Shown: piece by piece, positions 9,991-22,794 of the stretch
Layout of the letters: each line of letters begins with the position of its first letter
Numbering within the stretch: the first letter of the stretch is position 1
Assembly: GCF_035594125.1 (NCBI RefSeq)
Contig: NC_087171.1
Location: forward strand, 17,590,767 to 17,654,766
Length of the DNA stretch: 64,000 nt
DNA from: Scylla paramamosain
Taxonomy: Eukaryota > Arthropoda > Malacostraca > Decapoda > Portunidae
Direction: 5' to 3'
Translations under genes and position numbers: made by a program
Notes under the pieces: generated by a model
Seen by the model: the letters and a program-made list of their open reading frames with translations, nothing else
Databases searched by the model: none
What the model was told of the DNA's origin: nothing

Positions 9991-11574
9991 TTGGAAACGA
10001 TAACTTTGCTATTCTTTATTTTATTTTCCATTGTTTTTGGTTTGCTTTCCTTTTTACTTTGAAAAAAAAAAGGTCGATGTCTGTCCTCACTTTCATTCTC
10101 TCCGTGTGATGATGGTCGCTGGCAGCAAGGTAAAGTCCATGATGATTGATAATGAAAATAATGGAACATAAAATGTAAAATTCTAGTACAATCTAAACCT
10201 GCGCATTACAAACAATTGTAGAAATCACACACACACACAAGCTGGATGAAGTGAACAGGAATGAAAGATTAGCTTTCTGTTTGTGTGCAGCGCCTGGGGA
10301 TCATTCACGTTAAAAAGCAAAGAACAAAAGAACTTAAGAGTATAATGAAAGATACAAGAATCATACTTATGTTTATCCACAAATCATCTCTGTACATGAA
10401 TATATCAAAGTTCCCTATTGTCTGATTGCTGAGGCTAGTTCAGTAATCTACCACGCTACCTGTGAATCAATCTCTGTAAGACTACGCACTTGGGCGGTGC
10501 GTGTGTGGGTGCTATTGGTGCCAAGGGCCACTGGTGCGGACACACCCCCGGCAGGAAGGGCGTGGTGTGTGCCGTGTTCCGAGTGTTTTGGTGAGCAGAG
10601 AGAACACCGAGAGCGGAAAAAAATCAGGTCAAGGGGATAAAGGCTAAGAGGTGGTTATGAGTCCCAGCTGGTGATCAATTGTGAACACTGGAGGCCGGAG
10701 ATTGCGTCCTCACAATAACGTAGAGCGAGGACGCGAGAGTTCTTGGTCTTGTTTCTCAGGAAAGAGATGGTCACGCTAAGGCTGCTTGATGAGTGCTGAG
10801 TATCAAGGTTAAGCCATCATCTTGTCCCCACTCAATTATGTACATGCATACGCAATGGTTTAATACCTACGGCGTTAAGGCTTAGTGTGTGATCTTGTAG
10901 AAGGTTCCATTGACTTGGTACTAACACCTGATTACTGAGTCTATTTCTGTCATGTCACCACTTCCTTCATAGTTTCCTAGTAAGGCTAACTTTACCAAGC
11001 TTAAATCTGTTACTTCTTGTCCTATCCTGATAACTAACCCACAGGCTCTTTTTATATAATAGGGACACCGGTCAAGGCCAACAAAATTATATAGAAAATG
11101 CCCAGTGAGGAGCCAGTCCCCAAAGAACAAGAGCCAAAACTTGAGAAGTGTCTTGCCTACATCACTCTTGCTACATCCTTCATGCCACTCCAACACCTTC
11201 ATCTGGATTCAACCAAGACAACACCAAATAAGAACATCCTTACTGAAAAGTGTGTTTCTCGAGACGCTGGAGAAGTAAAGATTTGCTTCATCCTGTGTTT
11301 TCTCCACTTGTTTAAAAGAAAATACTCGCAAATCGGCTTTGTTCAAGTGTCAAGGGAAACATTAGTGGCCATTAATCATTATTTCTGGGAAGGACATTAT
11401 AAAACTTTTTTTTTTTTTAGCCATTCTTTTTGTCCTTGTCCTTGGACCTTCTTGATACGCAAGAAAAGGAAAGATGCACGTAGTAACTTGGACACAATTT
11501 AATGCTGCACCATAAACAATCTTGCGAAAGTCCCTTGAAGACAAATTAAGGAAGGACTGATCTACGTCCATTGC

Positions 11575-12000
11575 ATGCCGCCTTTGTTTTTTCGCTTTGG
11601 TTCTTATCCTCCTCGTCCTTCATTTGTTACTCCTTTCCTTGTTTTCTTTAATTTGTCTTCCTCATTTTCTTCCTTAGCTTGTAGTCTTTCCTTACTTCAT
11701 TTAGTGTTTTCTTTTTTTTTTTGTTGTTGTCACATTACTATTCAACTTCTCTTCTTTCTTCCCTTTACACTCTCCCTTCCTACCCTTCACATCTTGTCCT
11801 CGTCCTTCCCTTCAGATCCTAAATAATTTCTTTCCTTCACTTCCTGTCTTCTTTTCCTTCATTCTCGATCTACCTTTCAATCACTTCCTGTCTTCTCTCT
11901 TCTCTTCATTTCCTTCTTCATTTTCTGCCTTCCTTCTTCCCTTCCATTCCTACCATCGTCCTCCTTTCTTCACTTCGCAACCACATCTCTACAACCTCAC
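11575..12000. repeat. Pyrimidine-rich low-complexity block
   Basis: About 400 bases strongly biased to C and T, with degenerate CTTCCTT motifs. Open frames on both strands here come from base composition. Confidence 0.7.
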
Positions 12001-12177
12001 ACTCCCTAGTCTCTTTCTTCCTCACTATAAGGTTTGCACTCTCATAAAAAAACCCGCAGCACTTACAACCCAGAAGTGCCTTAAGGAACAATGATTGGAG
12101 AGTGGCTTCGTGATGGTGACGCGTCAGTTCCTCCATATATTGACGGGCACCCCCAGCCAAACGTACTTGAGGGCTCG

Positions 12178-12185
12178 TGACGTCA
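12178..12185. promoter_or_regulatory. Perfect CRE palindrome TGACGTCA
   Basis: CREB/ATF-type octamer in a GC-richer stretch of intron 1. Function unknown. Confidence 0.3.
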
Positions 12186-12619
12186 CCAGTATTGACTTGT
12201 GGAGGCGAAGGAAAGTTGAGTGTGCGTGCATTCATTTTTTTTCTGTATATATATATTTTTTTCTTTCTTTTTTGCAGCACCTCCCGTGACTTAGGTACTT
12301 GAAACTTTTCAGGTGCAATTTTCTTTTCGCCTGACGGTGGTAATGACGGTGGTTTATATTCCGCGAGGTGTAGGTCGGACAGGGATACGCGTGGGATGGA
12401 TGAAGAGCGTTCCACCCCGTTCTCCTCTCTTCCCTAGTGATGTGTCGGCTTGTTGGCTTGTGCAGCGTGGCTTTGTGCAGACTTGTGAGGTGTTATCAGT
12501 GACTTTACTCTTCCAGTTCCTCCTCCTCCTATACCATCTTATTTTTCTCATCTCATTTGTTGGCAATATAACAAAATATGGCAATGTATAGATTTTAAGC
12601 ATATCAAAAGACATAAGAC

Positions 12620-12830
12620 AGCGTATCTTAAATGCTACATCGTTAATCTTTACATTTCAAAGGCTAGTGGGAGTTATTTTGGATTTCAAGAATGTTCTCG
12701 TCATTCTAGTGATAATTTAACAGTAATTCTGCATCATAAATTAGAAAGACACACGTGAAAACTTGACTAACCATTTCTGTGGCGTTTGAAAATAGACTTA
12801 ATGAAAGTGTTTCGGAATACAAGCTAGAGA
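12620..12830 (-). repeat. Family A inverted copy
   Basis: Contains TCTCGTCATTCTAGTGATAATTTAACAG-type core, TTCTGCATCATAAATTAG and TGGCGTTTGAAAATAGAC. The right end AAAGTGTTTCGGAATACAAG is intact. Confidence 0.7.
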
Positions 12831-12934
12831 CAGCGTTAATCATAGAGGGAGTGAGTGGTGTTACTTGACTATTAGCTGTGACCATACTTGCAGGCTCGAA
12901 TTCTTACACGCATTGTTCTTTCATCAGTACTGCT

Positions 12935-13130
12935 CTTATTCTTAAACGCCACATAAATTATCAGTCGGTTTCTCATAGATTTTTTTTTTTTTCACTGATA
13001 ATGGTAAATAATTGTCAAGCGATGGTTGGAATCATGAGAAACGTTCTTGAAAACTCTCGTGGCTTTCACCAGATCCTGTTAAAAGTTCGTAGTCGAGATT
13101 AAACGCCGGAATGTTTGAGAATAATGCCTT
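12935..13130 (+). repeat. Family A copy
   Basis: Left end TTATTCTTAAACGCC, middle AATCATGAGAAACGTTCTTG, right end GTAGTCGAGATTAAACGCC then AATGTTTGAGAATAATG. It lies 105 bp from an inverted copy, so the pair could form a hairpin. Confidence 0.7.
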
Positions 13131-13569
13131 AAGAAGTAAGTACTCGATAAGTAACGTAAAGAATAAGAAACAATACATATTAAAAAAAAATAAATAAAAT
13201 GTACTCAGACATGAAGACGAGAGTTGAATGAGCCAAGGACACCGAGAAGAAAGGCTGGTCATGAATCAGATATTGAACCGTACCCAACAATGAAATCAGA
13301 TCTCCCTTCCTGTCAACACAAGCCACACCTCAAGTCTATCAAACCATAAGGCACAAGATTACACGAAGAAGAACAATACTGAATGGAAATACATCGACAT
13401 AAAAATGAATAAACACGAAATCCTAACGTTGATATCTATAATTCTGCCATCCAGTCCGCTGATATTGAAAACGAAAGCGCTAACCTAAAATTCACTTCTT
13501 AAACGTCCTCTGAATGTTTTTTTTTTCTTTATCTTTTTTTTCTCACGGAGTATTGACAGAGATGCAGTG

Positions 13570-13706
13570 TAGTAGTAGTGGTGGTGGTGGTGGTGGTGGT
13601 GGTGGTGGTGGTGACTAAGTGTTCTGAATGTGGTGAATGTGGTGATGACCCTCTGGAATGTTAGGTCTGCGCTGGTTATGTGGTGTGGTGAACGAGTGTT
13701 GCGTTA

Positions 13707-13762
<56 letters not shown>
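13570..13762. repeat. (GGT)n and (GT)n microsatellites
   Basis: GGT/AGT units at 13570-13613 and about 26 GT units at 13709-13762. Confidence 0.95.
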
Positions 13763-13764
<2 letters not shown>

Positions 13765-13973
13765 CGGGAATGTGCCTTTGTTTGAGCGATGTCTGGGTGG
13801 CTGAATGGCTCTGGAATGCACATACTCCTCCGTACTGCCACTGTGAACTGCAGGTGAGGTTGGTGACCGTTATGTGGGTTTTGTGGTGGTGATGACGGTG
13901 GTGGTGGCGGTGGTAGTGGTGATGGTGGTGGTTGCGTGATAATGAAATAGAATAGTCTTTAGGGTGTGGTGAT

Positions 13974-13976
<3 letters not shown>

Positions 13977-14032
<56 letters not shown>
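13977..14032. repeat. (GT)n microsatellite
   Basis: About 28 GT units. A further short GT tract is at 14451-14472. Confidence 0.95.
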
Positions 14033-14035
<3 letters not shown>

Positions 14036-14752
14036 TAAGAAAACGTACGTAATTTGTCATCATTAAGTATACCAATCCATAGATAAACTGAAAACCCATA
14101 CAGTCCAATCTATACAAGTCAATGATCCTTCATATACACTTCCCTTACCTCATACAAGGGCACTCACTGCTCGCCCATCACAGAAGGCTGAATAAATCTG
14201 ATGACAGGTGGCAAGTCTTTAGCACTCAGGAGCTGCCTAGTGTACCTTAACTGTTCACCTGCAGTCCTCCCTATTTTCGTCTTCTGCTCAAAAACTACAG
14301 TGCACCAATGTCTTTAGGATAAATAGAAAAGATAATCGATGCATAACAAGTTGGGTGAGGAACAAGTGTTAGGGAAACTTTTGCACTTGAAGGGGGGTAA
14401 GTCTCAGTCTAAAGTGGCAAGAGAGAGCTTACCACTGAGTCAGCAAGCAGTGTGTGTGTGTGTGTGTGTGTGATCGTGGATAATCTGGCACACAAAAATG
14501 GCATGTAGAATGGTGGCATGTGTATATCGCGGCATGGTATCTTGAAGTGGTTTGATATACTACAGTACCATGCAGTGTAGTGATCTCTTATGGTGCTGTG
14601 TTGTGGCGTAGTATGGTGCAGTCAATACAGTGGCAGGAAGTGCTATGTGGTGTACAGGTGTATAGAGTCATGTGCAGTAAAGCATCGTATGGTATCAGGA
14701 AGCGGTGGTTTGGTCTGTGGAGTCTCGGTCTGGTCTAGTTTCGGTCTTGGCG

Positions 14753-14754
<2 letters not shown>

Positions 14755-14808
<54 letters not shown>
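14755..14808. repeat. (GA)n microsatellite
   Basis: About 27 GA units. Confidence 0.95.
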
Positions 14809-14809
<1 letters not shown>

Positions 14810-15320
14810 GCACGGTAGACGAGAGTTCATCGGAGTATTGAATTCTAATACTCATGAAGGTTTCAAAACATCAATGCATGGTTCATGGTATGGCTGGTGA
14901 CCTTGCTTATCTTTTTTTTAACTTTTTTCTCTCTCGTTTCCTGTCTTTTGGTCATATTCGATACAGCCTATGTGCATGGCCACGCCGAACGCACTTCTTT
15001 GCTCGGGGAAGAAGAGAGACTGGAGTGGCGGAAGGTGGAAATGTTATCACTTAGCTACACATAACAAGCGAGGAGTTTAATGATTCAGCTCACAAGAATG
15101 CGTATGGAGTGGTCTTCGCTTTAGCTCCAGTGTAATTATGCCTTCAATAACAGTGCGGGGGTTGTGGAAGATGACGGGAATGGAGGAATTAAAGGTAACG
15201 AAGAATGTACTAATGAATACCTTGTGAGCTGGCTAGTGTCATGTTACTTGTTTTCATAGTTTTTTTTTTTTTTTTGCTTGTGACACTAATGTTTAAATTT
15301 CTCTTTCAGTTAAGTTTCAG

Positions 15321-15324
<4 letters not shown>

Positions 15325-15406
<82 letters not shown>
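15325..15406. repeat. (GA)n microsatellite
   Basis: About 41 GA units. Confidence 0.95.
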
Positions 15407-15411
<5 letters not shown>

Positions 15412-15754
15412 CTACTGGCGACATATGAACCTATTATATCGCTCCACTAAGTCTATCAATCAATCCGTAATTTTCTCCAATACTTTCTCTTTCTATTTTC
15501 CGAAAGTGACACACCCAGCAGCACCTTTGCCCTCACCTGTCCCTCCTTCCTAGAACACTTCGCTTTATGTAATTAGTTCCCAGCAGTTTACACACATTGA
15601 TTTCTGAGGAACTTAGGGAATGATAATATGACTGCAGTTACTAATCTTTACTTTTACTTTGCACCTGCTGCTTGTTCAATACTTTCTTTCATACGCCTCT
15701 TGTTAACACTTTCTTTTTATCTTTAATTGCTACTTAAATACATCAGGACAAGGG

Positions 15755-15845
15755 TATCAGGACAAGGGTTGGTACAAGAAGCTGTCAGGCCTATATGTGG
15801 TAGTCCCTGTATAAAACATATATATTTACTTCTGTTCCTCTGCAA
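15755..15845 (-). repeat. Family B LINE tail fragment
   Basis: TCAGGCCTATATGTGGTAGT then CCCTGTATAAAACATATA, inverted relative to the full copies. A shorter piece, CCACCTATCATTCCTATCC, is at 16225-16250. Confidence 0.55.
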
Positions 15846-16289
15846 GCTACTAGATAAGCACGTGTCACGTCAAATTTTATTGGTGTTGATCCGATGTGAA
15901 GGCAGTTATGGTATCAGCAAAGGAAAATAGTTCACATAACAAAGAAATCATGACAAAACCGCAAGAATTCATAGTAATTAAGAAACATCTCATACAAGCA
16001 CATGAAAGTCATAAGATGTCTAAACATACGTATACGAGCAACACTCAGCTGATATCCACTCCCAGAGCACGCGATAGTTAGCATGAACTCTATGCAAATG
16101 CAAAAAGTGACAATGTTTGACAAAAAAAAAAAAAAATACAATAAACACATTTCAATTAGCACACAAAATAAGATGTGCAATTATAACAATTTAGATTAAA
16201 AAAAAAATAATAATAATGAAAGTTTCCACCTATCATTCCTATCCATAAATTTGTCTAATTAAAAATACCATTTCTAAAGACAAAGATGA

Positions 16290-16430
16290 GTCAAATTCTC
16301 AAGAGTGTTATTCCTTTTGATGATACAGAAACTTGTTAAACCATTACTAGAATCACGAAAATTCCCTTGAAGTTCCCAGCAACATCCACTAACACAGCTG
16401 TTCAGAGTAGTCGAGAAAGGACTTGCCAAG
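16290..16430 (+). repeat. Family A partial copy
   Basis: GATGATACAGAAACTTGTTA, CACTAGAATCACGAAAA-like and AGAGTAGTCGAGAAAGG blocks are present. The left end is lost. Confidence 0.55.
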
Positions 16431-17614
16431 ATCTTGAAACTGCACCACTTGCTTCCTTGGGTCTGTGTATGGCTGGGCTTTTATGTTGTTATATTCCTCT
16501 TACTGCTCCTCACCTTCCTCTATCTCCTTCTTTTCTTCCTATTCCTTTTTCTTCTTTACTTCTTCCTCCATTCAATGTATACTTCTTTCACACTCTACCT
16601 CTTTCACGAACTGCATAAGAGTGAACGCTGCGTGGTGATCGAAGACCTCCATAATCTATGAGAGGATACGATACATACATACTGCGACAGATTTATGGTA
16701 TTTCCACTGTGTGATTTGTGCGACTTGAAATATGATGTTGTAAAGCATGTGTCTTCTTTATGTTGAATATGGGCGAGTGGTACATCGGTGGTATTTGGAA
16801 AGATAAATAATCTCTAGTGGAAATTTATCAGAATTAAAGAGTAAATGAAAACCGACAGATGGTGACTGGTTGATGACTGGATTCTGTTGTATGCGCGTTA
16901 GTGAAGAAACATCCGTGAGTTAATATCTGAAAATCTAATTCCGGAACAAAATTATTCCCCTCTATTTTTTATTCATTTATTCATTTATTTTTAATCTTTC
17001 AACTTTTGCTTTTCGGAGAGGCAACTTAGCAGAACAATTTCTCCCCCTCCCATTTTTTGTTCCTTTGATCGTTTACCTTCAAGCTTTAAGTTTTTTAAGA
17101 GCGGAAAGACGGTCCAGACTTGTTCTTCTCTTCACCTTGTTCTTCAGCTGTATCCTCTTTCACACACCGCTTCTCTTTCCTTCCGTCACGCGCTACCTCC
17201 GCTGATAACCCACAAATCTTTAGTTTCACCGCCACGCCGATCAATAAAGCTTCTCAATTCTTGCCACGTGAGGCTGCATACTTACCAAACACACCAATGA
17301 CTAATTATCCGCATTGTATTAAACCCTGAGTGGGGCGTCTCCAGAGAGCCTCCAGTTCCCTCCAAGTGGTGGCTGCCGCGCCGAGCCGCCAAACTACCGT
17401 GATATTAAGGGCCATTATTCATAACCTGAGACCGTGATGCAGCGCCGCTCGTGTCCCGTCCCGGCCTTAAGGGATTCTCGTGAGGGTGGGTGACCTGTTT
17501 GGTGGCAATTACACGGGTTATTTTATAATGGTTCTTGGCTAAATAGGTAATGTAAGGGAGTTAGTGATGTAAATTTACGTGAGTGCGCATAAAATAGCTG
17601 TTGGATGATACATT

Positions 17615-17616
<2 letters not shown>

Positions 17617-17661
<45 letters not shown>
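17617..17661. repeat. (CT)n tract just upstream of an acceptor
   Basis: About 22 CT units ending 41 bases before the exon at 17702. On this strand it extends the polypyrimidine tract. Confidence 0.9.
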
Positions 17662-17666
<5 letters not shown>

Positions 17667-17701
17667 AGTACAGTTACTAATCAAAATGTTTTCTGTTTCA
17701 G

Positions 17702-17840
17702 ATGCATCGTGGCGGAACTTAGCAATACGGAATGAAGCTTACCGTTCTCCCTTCCTGCACAAGCTGATTCTTACCCGCCTTAAGTTGGAACCAGTGGAAT
17801 ATTACCCAGTGGTTCCAGAATGGTGTAGTGATAAGCGGCA
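17702..17840 (+). CDS. KY-like gene, exon 2 (N-terminal region)
   Basis: Acceptor TTCTGTTTCAG/AT and donor CGGCA/GTAAGT bound 139 bases. Only one frame is open, reading from ASWRNLAIRNEAYRSPFL to VPEWCSDKR, with incoming phase 1 and outgoing phase 2. The sequence is non-repetitive and coding-like, with an amphipathic HKLILTRLKLEP stretch. I do not recognise a domain. Without splicing the frame would hit TAA immediately after CGGCAG, so the donor placement matters. It is assigned to the KY-like gene because its phases fit both the exon at 2-296 and the next exon. Confidence 0.65.
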
Positions 17841-17926
17841 GTAAGTGAGGTTCTATTGCCAAAGTTTAGTCCTTTCAAGAGTTACTGAGCGGACAAAAAA
17901 CTTAACATCCTGAATCACACCGATAG
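17841..17926 (+). other. Putative short intron 2 (86 bp)
   Basis: Donor GTAAGTGAGG is strong. The acceptor ACACCGATAG is weak in pyrimidines, but it is the phase-compatible one found: it completes CA with A to give Gln. The stronger-looking TTTGCAG at 17936 would shift the frame into a TGA. Confidence 0.5.
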
Positions 17927-19035
17927 ATCTTTGCAGCAGCACTGGGTGGCAGATGCCTGGGTGCAGGAACAGCAACCAGCCGGTGAGGCGGGCGAGGCTT
18001 ACGGTGAGGCGCGTCTGGGGATGACTGTCACCGTGGCGTACGGAGGCTCAGACAGCATCCCGGGGGGCGAGGCGTCCCCCGGCCTCCCCTCCCTGGTAAC
18101 CTCGGAGTTTCGCCACAGCAGCGATGTGGGCTTCATGCGTGTTGTGGAGGAGGCGTCCCGGGCATCGCCTCTTTCGCAGATTACTATCGGCAATATGGAA
18201 CCTTTCCTGCGGAAGAGAGGCCAGTCGCCGGCGTCCAGAATATCGGGGCTGGGCTGGGACGCCGCCAGGAATGCCGACGACGCGGTCACGTTTGACTGGT
18301 CAAGAAACATAAGCAAGGTGAAGGACACTCTGAGGTCCAATGCCAGGCTGTCATCCAAGGAACGCAACCGCGGAAGGTCTACCAGCCAGCCTACTGGTGC
18401 CACGCTGCGCCGACACGCCAATCGCTGGCGCGGTGACGGCATCATGACCCCAACCAATGGTGACGCTGTGCCGCGGCAAGACCACTTCAGCGAGGTGGTG
18501 GTGGACATCACCAGCCGCGAGCCCAGCCCCCTGGCCAGGCACCACCACGTTAAGTGGCCCTCCGTTGTGTCCCTTCACGGACGGACGCCGAGCGGCCGCC
18601 GCCGCCACAGACGAAATTCCCTTACTAAAGATAAAAACAAACACGCTCTCACAAAATTTCCACAAATAAGCGGAAATGAGGAGCCTGTCAATCGCGTGCC
18701 GCCGCTGCCCGCTGCCCAGCACGTCCAGGACCAAGACACAGACTCAGACTCTCAAAGCAAGACAAGGAGTAGTTTGTTGCAGTTTGAGGACCCCAGGAGG
18801 CCTACACCCTCGCGACGACCGCAGCGACCCGGCACTGTGCGGAGTCCTGTGCTGTTCCGCAGCCCAAGGAGCTCCTTCAGCAGGCCCTACGATGGGAAGA
18901 GTCTCCTTCACGACATAACTTCTACGGCAGAAGCCCTGAATGATGAACTGACTCAAAGAACACCGGGGTGGCAGAAGGAGGGGAGGCCTCTGGAGCACAC
19001 CGCTGCTGGAGGCAATAAGAGGGCAGATCTAGAAG
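17927..19035 (+). CDS. KY-like gene, exon 3: large basic, disordered region
   Basis: This is the largest exon (1,109 bases, about 369 residues, positions 48-416 of the assembled product). It is open throughout and ends at a perfect donor GAAG/GTAAGT in phase 1. The protein is rich in Arg, Ser, Pro and Gly, with no predicted transmembrane segment or signal peptide by eye. Visible features are a basic run RRRHRRNSLTKDKNK that includes an RRNSL protein kinase A-type site, an RGRSTSQPTG stretch, and SREPSPLAR and RRPTPSRRPQRP proline-directed motifs. GC and CpG content are much higher than in the flanking introns, and codon usage is regular. I know no domain for it. The likely role is a disordered, regulated N-terminal extension of the scaffold. 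The opposite strand also has long open frames here, which I treat as shadows. Confidence 0.75.
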
Positions 19036-19589
19036 GTAAGTGAATCAATAGTGAGTAAGCAAGCTGTTTATTTTTTTTTTCTTTTTTCTTTCTTTTTTTT
19101 TTTACGAGCCAGGGAGGCCGGCCTATGCAGTGAAAGAAATAAGGATGAATAAGAAAAAAAAAAGGAGATAGCCAATTTAGTTTCCAATTTTATAGTAAAA
19201 GATGCGTAGATGTGTAGAAAACCATCAACAACAGCAACACTGTTATCAGCAACAACAACGGTAACAGACGAGCAACAACACGAAGAAAGAACCAACGCAA
19301 GAACAAGAAGACGAATAATTGCTTTACACTTTCCATACTTTCACTCTACTTTTTTCAGGCGATTTTTCTCCCTGGACCCTCCCACTATTCGTGCCGCGCC
19401 GTGCAATTAAGAGCCAGTACTGCCGCCCGCGATCATGAGTGTACCGTGATTTATGCGGTGAGTGGTAGGGGGAGTCCTTGTAAGGAGACCGCCAGCTGGA
19501 TCCACTTCCCAAGGTCACGGCTCCGGATACTTCTTGCTGGGAGTGTTTGATGCGATAACCCATGAACTATATACCCTCCAGAAGCACAG

Positions 19590-19805
19590 TATTCTTACAC
19601 GCGTATCCTCCAACGTTTAGGAGACTCAGTGGGACTATTTATAAAAGCCACAGAGGTGTTTCGCCAGGTTCTCACTATTTGTTTCCTATTAATGAGGCAG
19701 AATTTTTGTTAATCTATCACTGGAATCACACAAGTTCTCTGAAAAGCTCCCGTAACATCTAATAAAGCCTGTTATAAGTAGTCGGGATAAAAGTTTGGGC
19801 CTTTT
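19590..19805 (+). repeat. Family A copy
   Basis: GGACTATTTATAAAAGCCACAG, GGTTCTCACTATTTG, TAATGAGGCAGAATTTTTG, ATCACTGGAATCAC and AGTAGTCGGGATAAAAG blocks are in order. Confidence 0.7.
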
Positions 19806-20377
19806 TTTTTTTGCAACTTAAAAAATATAAGCAAGCAACATCCACCAGCTCCCATTAAGAGACAAAGTCCCTTGTACCACGAAATGACTTCCGTAAAATA
19901 TGCAGCAAACTTTGAGGAACGGGCGGGGTTATTCTTGGCTAAATTCCACTATTTCGAAGGAACTTTCTTTCGTGAAGCGGAGCAAGGAGTGATTTATTTG
20001 GCGGGAACACGAAGCAAGGTCAGGAGTGACATGAATGGATTACAGAAAAAATATGGGGAGTGTTTAGTCTGAACAGCCTAGGTGGTGGCAGGGCTACACT
20101 GTGGCATGCTAGCTTACAAATGTTGTTGACAATATTATCCTTGAAACATAACTCTAGGTTGGTGAAATGTGGATATATATATGCGTCTACAGGTATGACA
20201 TTACCTTTATGTGTGAAGGGTGCCGGCCGGTTGCACAAAAACGCTCTTAAAAACGTTAACTGAGCAATGATTTCTACAGGAGTTTGTCTTTCTCCGCCTC
20301 TTTTGTAACACTCCATCTGTCTCTCCTGGATTTGCTCGTCTCTTCCTCGTACAACTTCCGATCTGCGACTGTGAATC

Positions 20378-20577
20378 GTATTCTTAAACACTTCGTTCTC
20401 TCATTGGGACTATTTTCTAAAGGGCATAGAACAAATAAATCGAGATCTCGTGGGTGTTTTTCACACTGATGATGTACTGAACTAAACCTAGAATCCTGGG
20501 AACACCTTCGAAAATCCTAGTAACTTTCATTTCATCCTATTGTCGATATAAGGCGTGGAAATGTTTGACAATACAGA
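20378..20577 (+). repeat. Family A copy, both ends present
   Basis: Left end CGTATTCTTAAACACTTCG, core CTCTCATTGGGACTATTTTC and CTCGTGGGTGTTTTTC, right end GAAATGTTTGACAATACAG. Confidence 0.75.
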
Positions 20578-20787
20578 GCTATACGCGACACTGTACACCA
20601 TTTCACAGCACGACACTTGAAATGCAAAACATAACACCCGTAACTAGCCACTGATGACTCCCTATAATATAACAGACGCCATTATTCCGGCTCAACGCTG
20701 CCATCATCCACTTACTCTTTCGCAGATCGATTCTTGACTATAAAGAGCAACACAAACACTGGGGCGCCACTGCCGAGCCGAGGACAC

Positions 20788-20878
20788 TGACGTCACTGCA
20801 GAGAAAGAGAGAAAGAGAGAGCGAGAGCCAGAGAGGTGAAGGGGACACGTGACGCTTGCCAAGAAGTGAATGACGTCA
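20788..20878. promoter_or_regulatory. Pair of CRE palindromes 83 bp apart
   Basis: Perfect TGACGTCA octamers lie at 20788-20795 and 20871-20878 around a purine-rich AGAGAGAAAG spacer, with a CACGTGACG in between (an E-box CACGTG). It is a candidate cAMP/ATF-responsive or E-box intronic element. No TATA box was seen. Confidence 0.35.
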
Positions 20879-21874
20879 GTGAGTGGAGCAAAGCGGCACT
20901 TTCCCAATAAAATATTACTAATCACAACTGCGGCAATGGATGATTACCACAGACCTGTCACACCGTCCCGGAAAAAAAAAGGCTGGGAGGGAGAATGCTG
21001 AGGCTTCCCCAGACAACACAAGCGGCGAACCAGCAAGTACTCAGAGGAAATACTCATGGATCGCTGCTTGAAACACGGGAAAATGACCGTCTACTTTCTT
21101 AGCTCACGCACTCCATCGCGAAGTTAATGGGTACTACTCGTATACTCCAGCGGGCGAGACTGACGGGTGGAAGTCAAGAGAAAGGCGGGGAATGCAATCT
21201 GTGGAAAAAAAAAAAAAAATCATTGGAGTGCCTGCAATGGTGTCAATCATCGAGGTATGCAGCTGTTTCTCTAATTCTGGTTAAATCTTTTGGCTCTTCT
21301 TTAGGAAGTGAAACCTCAGTGGAGTTTTTTTTTTTTTATATACTCGTATAATGATTCTTTTTAAATAAAGAACATATTCCAATTATTAGTTAAAAATTTT
21401 CAAAATCAATTTTTTTCAAGATGTTTTAAAACAGGTCCGGACCTGTAAAAAAAAAAAAAAAAATTGCGATGAAAATTTTTCATCTAAGGCTACAGATGAT
21501 CAAATCATGAAAAGAAGAAGAATATTGATGTAAAAAGTATATATCAATCGAAAAAGTGTGTATTTTACGTGTCTTCATTTTTTTTTTTTCAAGTGAAATA
21601 TGATTATCATTTGTATCGTACTCCTAAGAACTCAAGAGACTATTTTACATACTCGCACATATTTCTTACCCTTGCCTGGTGCTCTTACAGGCGACACAAA
21701 ACTGATCAAGATGAGGAACGAATGAACCTCAACAGCAACAACAATAATAATAAAAGTAAGACTGAGGGCATGTGCTATAGCTGCACGTGGCCTGGGCGCT
21801 CATCTCCAGCTCATTAACCTTTGAGGAAATAATGAGTAATGTCCCTCACCCAGATTTCCTCAGGTACTGTACAT

Positions 21875-22005
21875 ATTTATCGACCACCTGCAGAACGAAT
21901 GAACAAATGGATGAGCTATCTGACTGCCCCAGCCAAGATTCGAACCGGGACATGCGGATTCGTAGCCAGGCGTGCTGGTCACCTCACCACTTAATGGCGA
22001 AAGAT
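21875..22005 (-). repeat. tRNA-derived SINE-like element
   Basis: On the minus strand AGTGGTGAGGTGACCAGCAC resembles an A box and GGTTCGAATC is a perfect B box, about 35 bases apart as in tRNA. A homopolymer and GAAA repeats flank it on the lower-strand 5' side. It is probably a pol III SINE head, not a functional tRNA. Confidence 0.55.
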
Positions 22006-22478
22006 AAGTGAAAAAAGAAAGAAAGAAAGAAAGAAAAAAAAAAAAAAGAGGACGGCATAGCAAAACAAAACAAAACAAAAAAAAAAAATTCCAGACCCAA
22101 GTGGAGTTCAAGAGGCAGGATTTAGCAAAGCGGAGGGCGTCGCGTCACCTCCCTGCTTCCCTGGTAGTTCCCTGGTAGTTCTCTGGTTCCCTCTCGCCGC
22201 CATAACTCTCCCGCCCTGTGAATTAACCCGCATTACGTCCCCCCATTACCTGCCTGACCCGCCCTCCCGCCCTCCTTCGCCCCCATTACAAGAAGCCCAG
22301 CCTGGCACGACTAGGCCATAAACTGCGGCCAACAACTGCCCTTAGTACTGCTTCATAATATATATAGGGGAATAAATCTAATAATTTCCCCACCACACTG
22401 CAGGTTTGTAATGTGGCGTGTATAGTGGTGCTTTTTTTTCCCCTTATTGTTGTTCATTGTGCGTGAGTTAATGACCCG

Positions 22479-22745
22479 TATTCCTAAACGCTTTGCTCTC
22501 TCATAAGGACTATTTTTGAAGGTCGCACAGATGGTTGGTTGGGTTCTCGTGTTTTTTTCTTTTTTTCCCTATTGATGATGCAGAATTCTGTTTTTCTTAA
22601 AGGTAACAGAGATGATTAGACTGGTTCTAATGGATGCCTTCTCCTCGTTAACCCGCCACTTTTGAAAACGGCCTTAAAAACCCCGATAACTTGCATCAGA
22701 ATCTGTTCAGGATAACCAAAATAAGACGCCAAAAACCTTTAGGGA
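22479..22745 (+). repeat. Family A copy with internal insertion/duplication
   Basis: Left end CGTATTCCTAAACGCTTTG. The GGTAACAGAGATGATTAGAC core appears a second time inside, so the element is longer than usual. The right end is AAATAAGACGCCAAAAACC. Confidence 0.7.
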
Positions 22746-22794
22746 AAATTGGCCGATGTTGTTTACAAGACTAACTACACTTGCTGGCATTAAT

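Noticed and set aside
11918..12415. 165-codon minus-strand frame
   Set aside because: Overlaps a pyrimidine-rich block; Lys/Arg/Glu low complexity with no recognisable domain or splice support.
17999..18734. Minus-strand frames of 170 and 127 codons opposite exon 3
   Set aside because: Shadows of a GC-rich true exon; the plus frame has matched splice phases and better composition.
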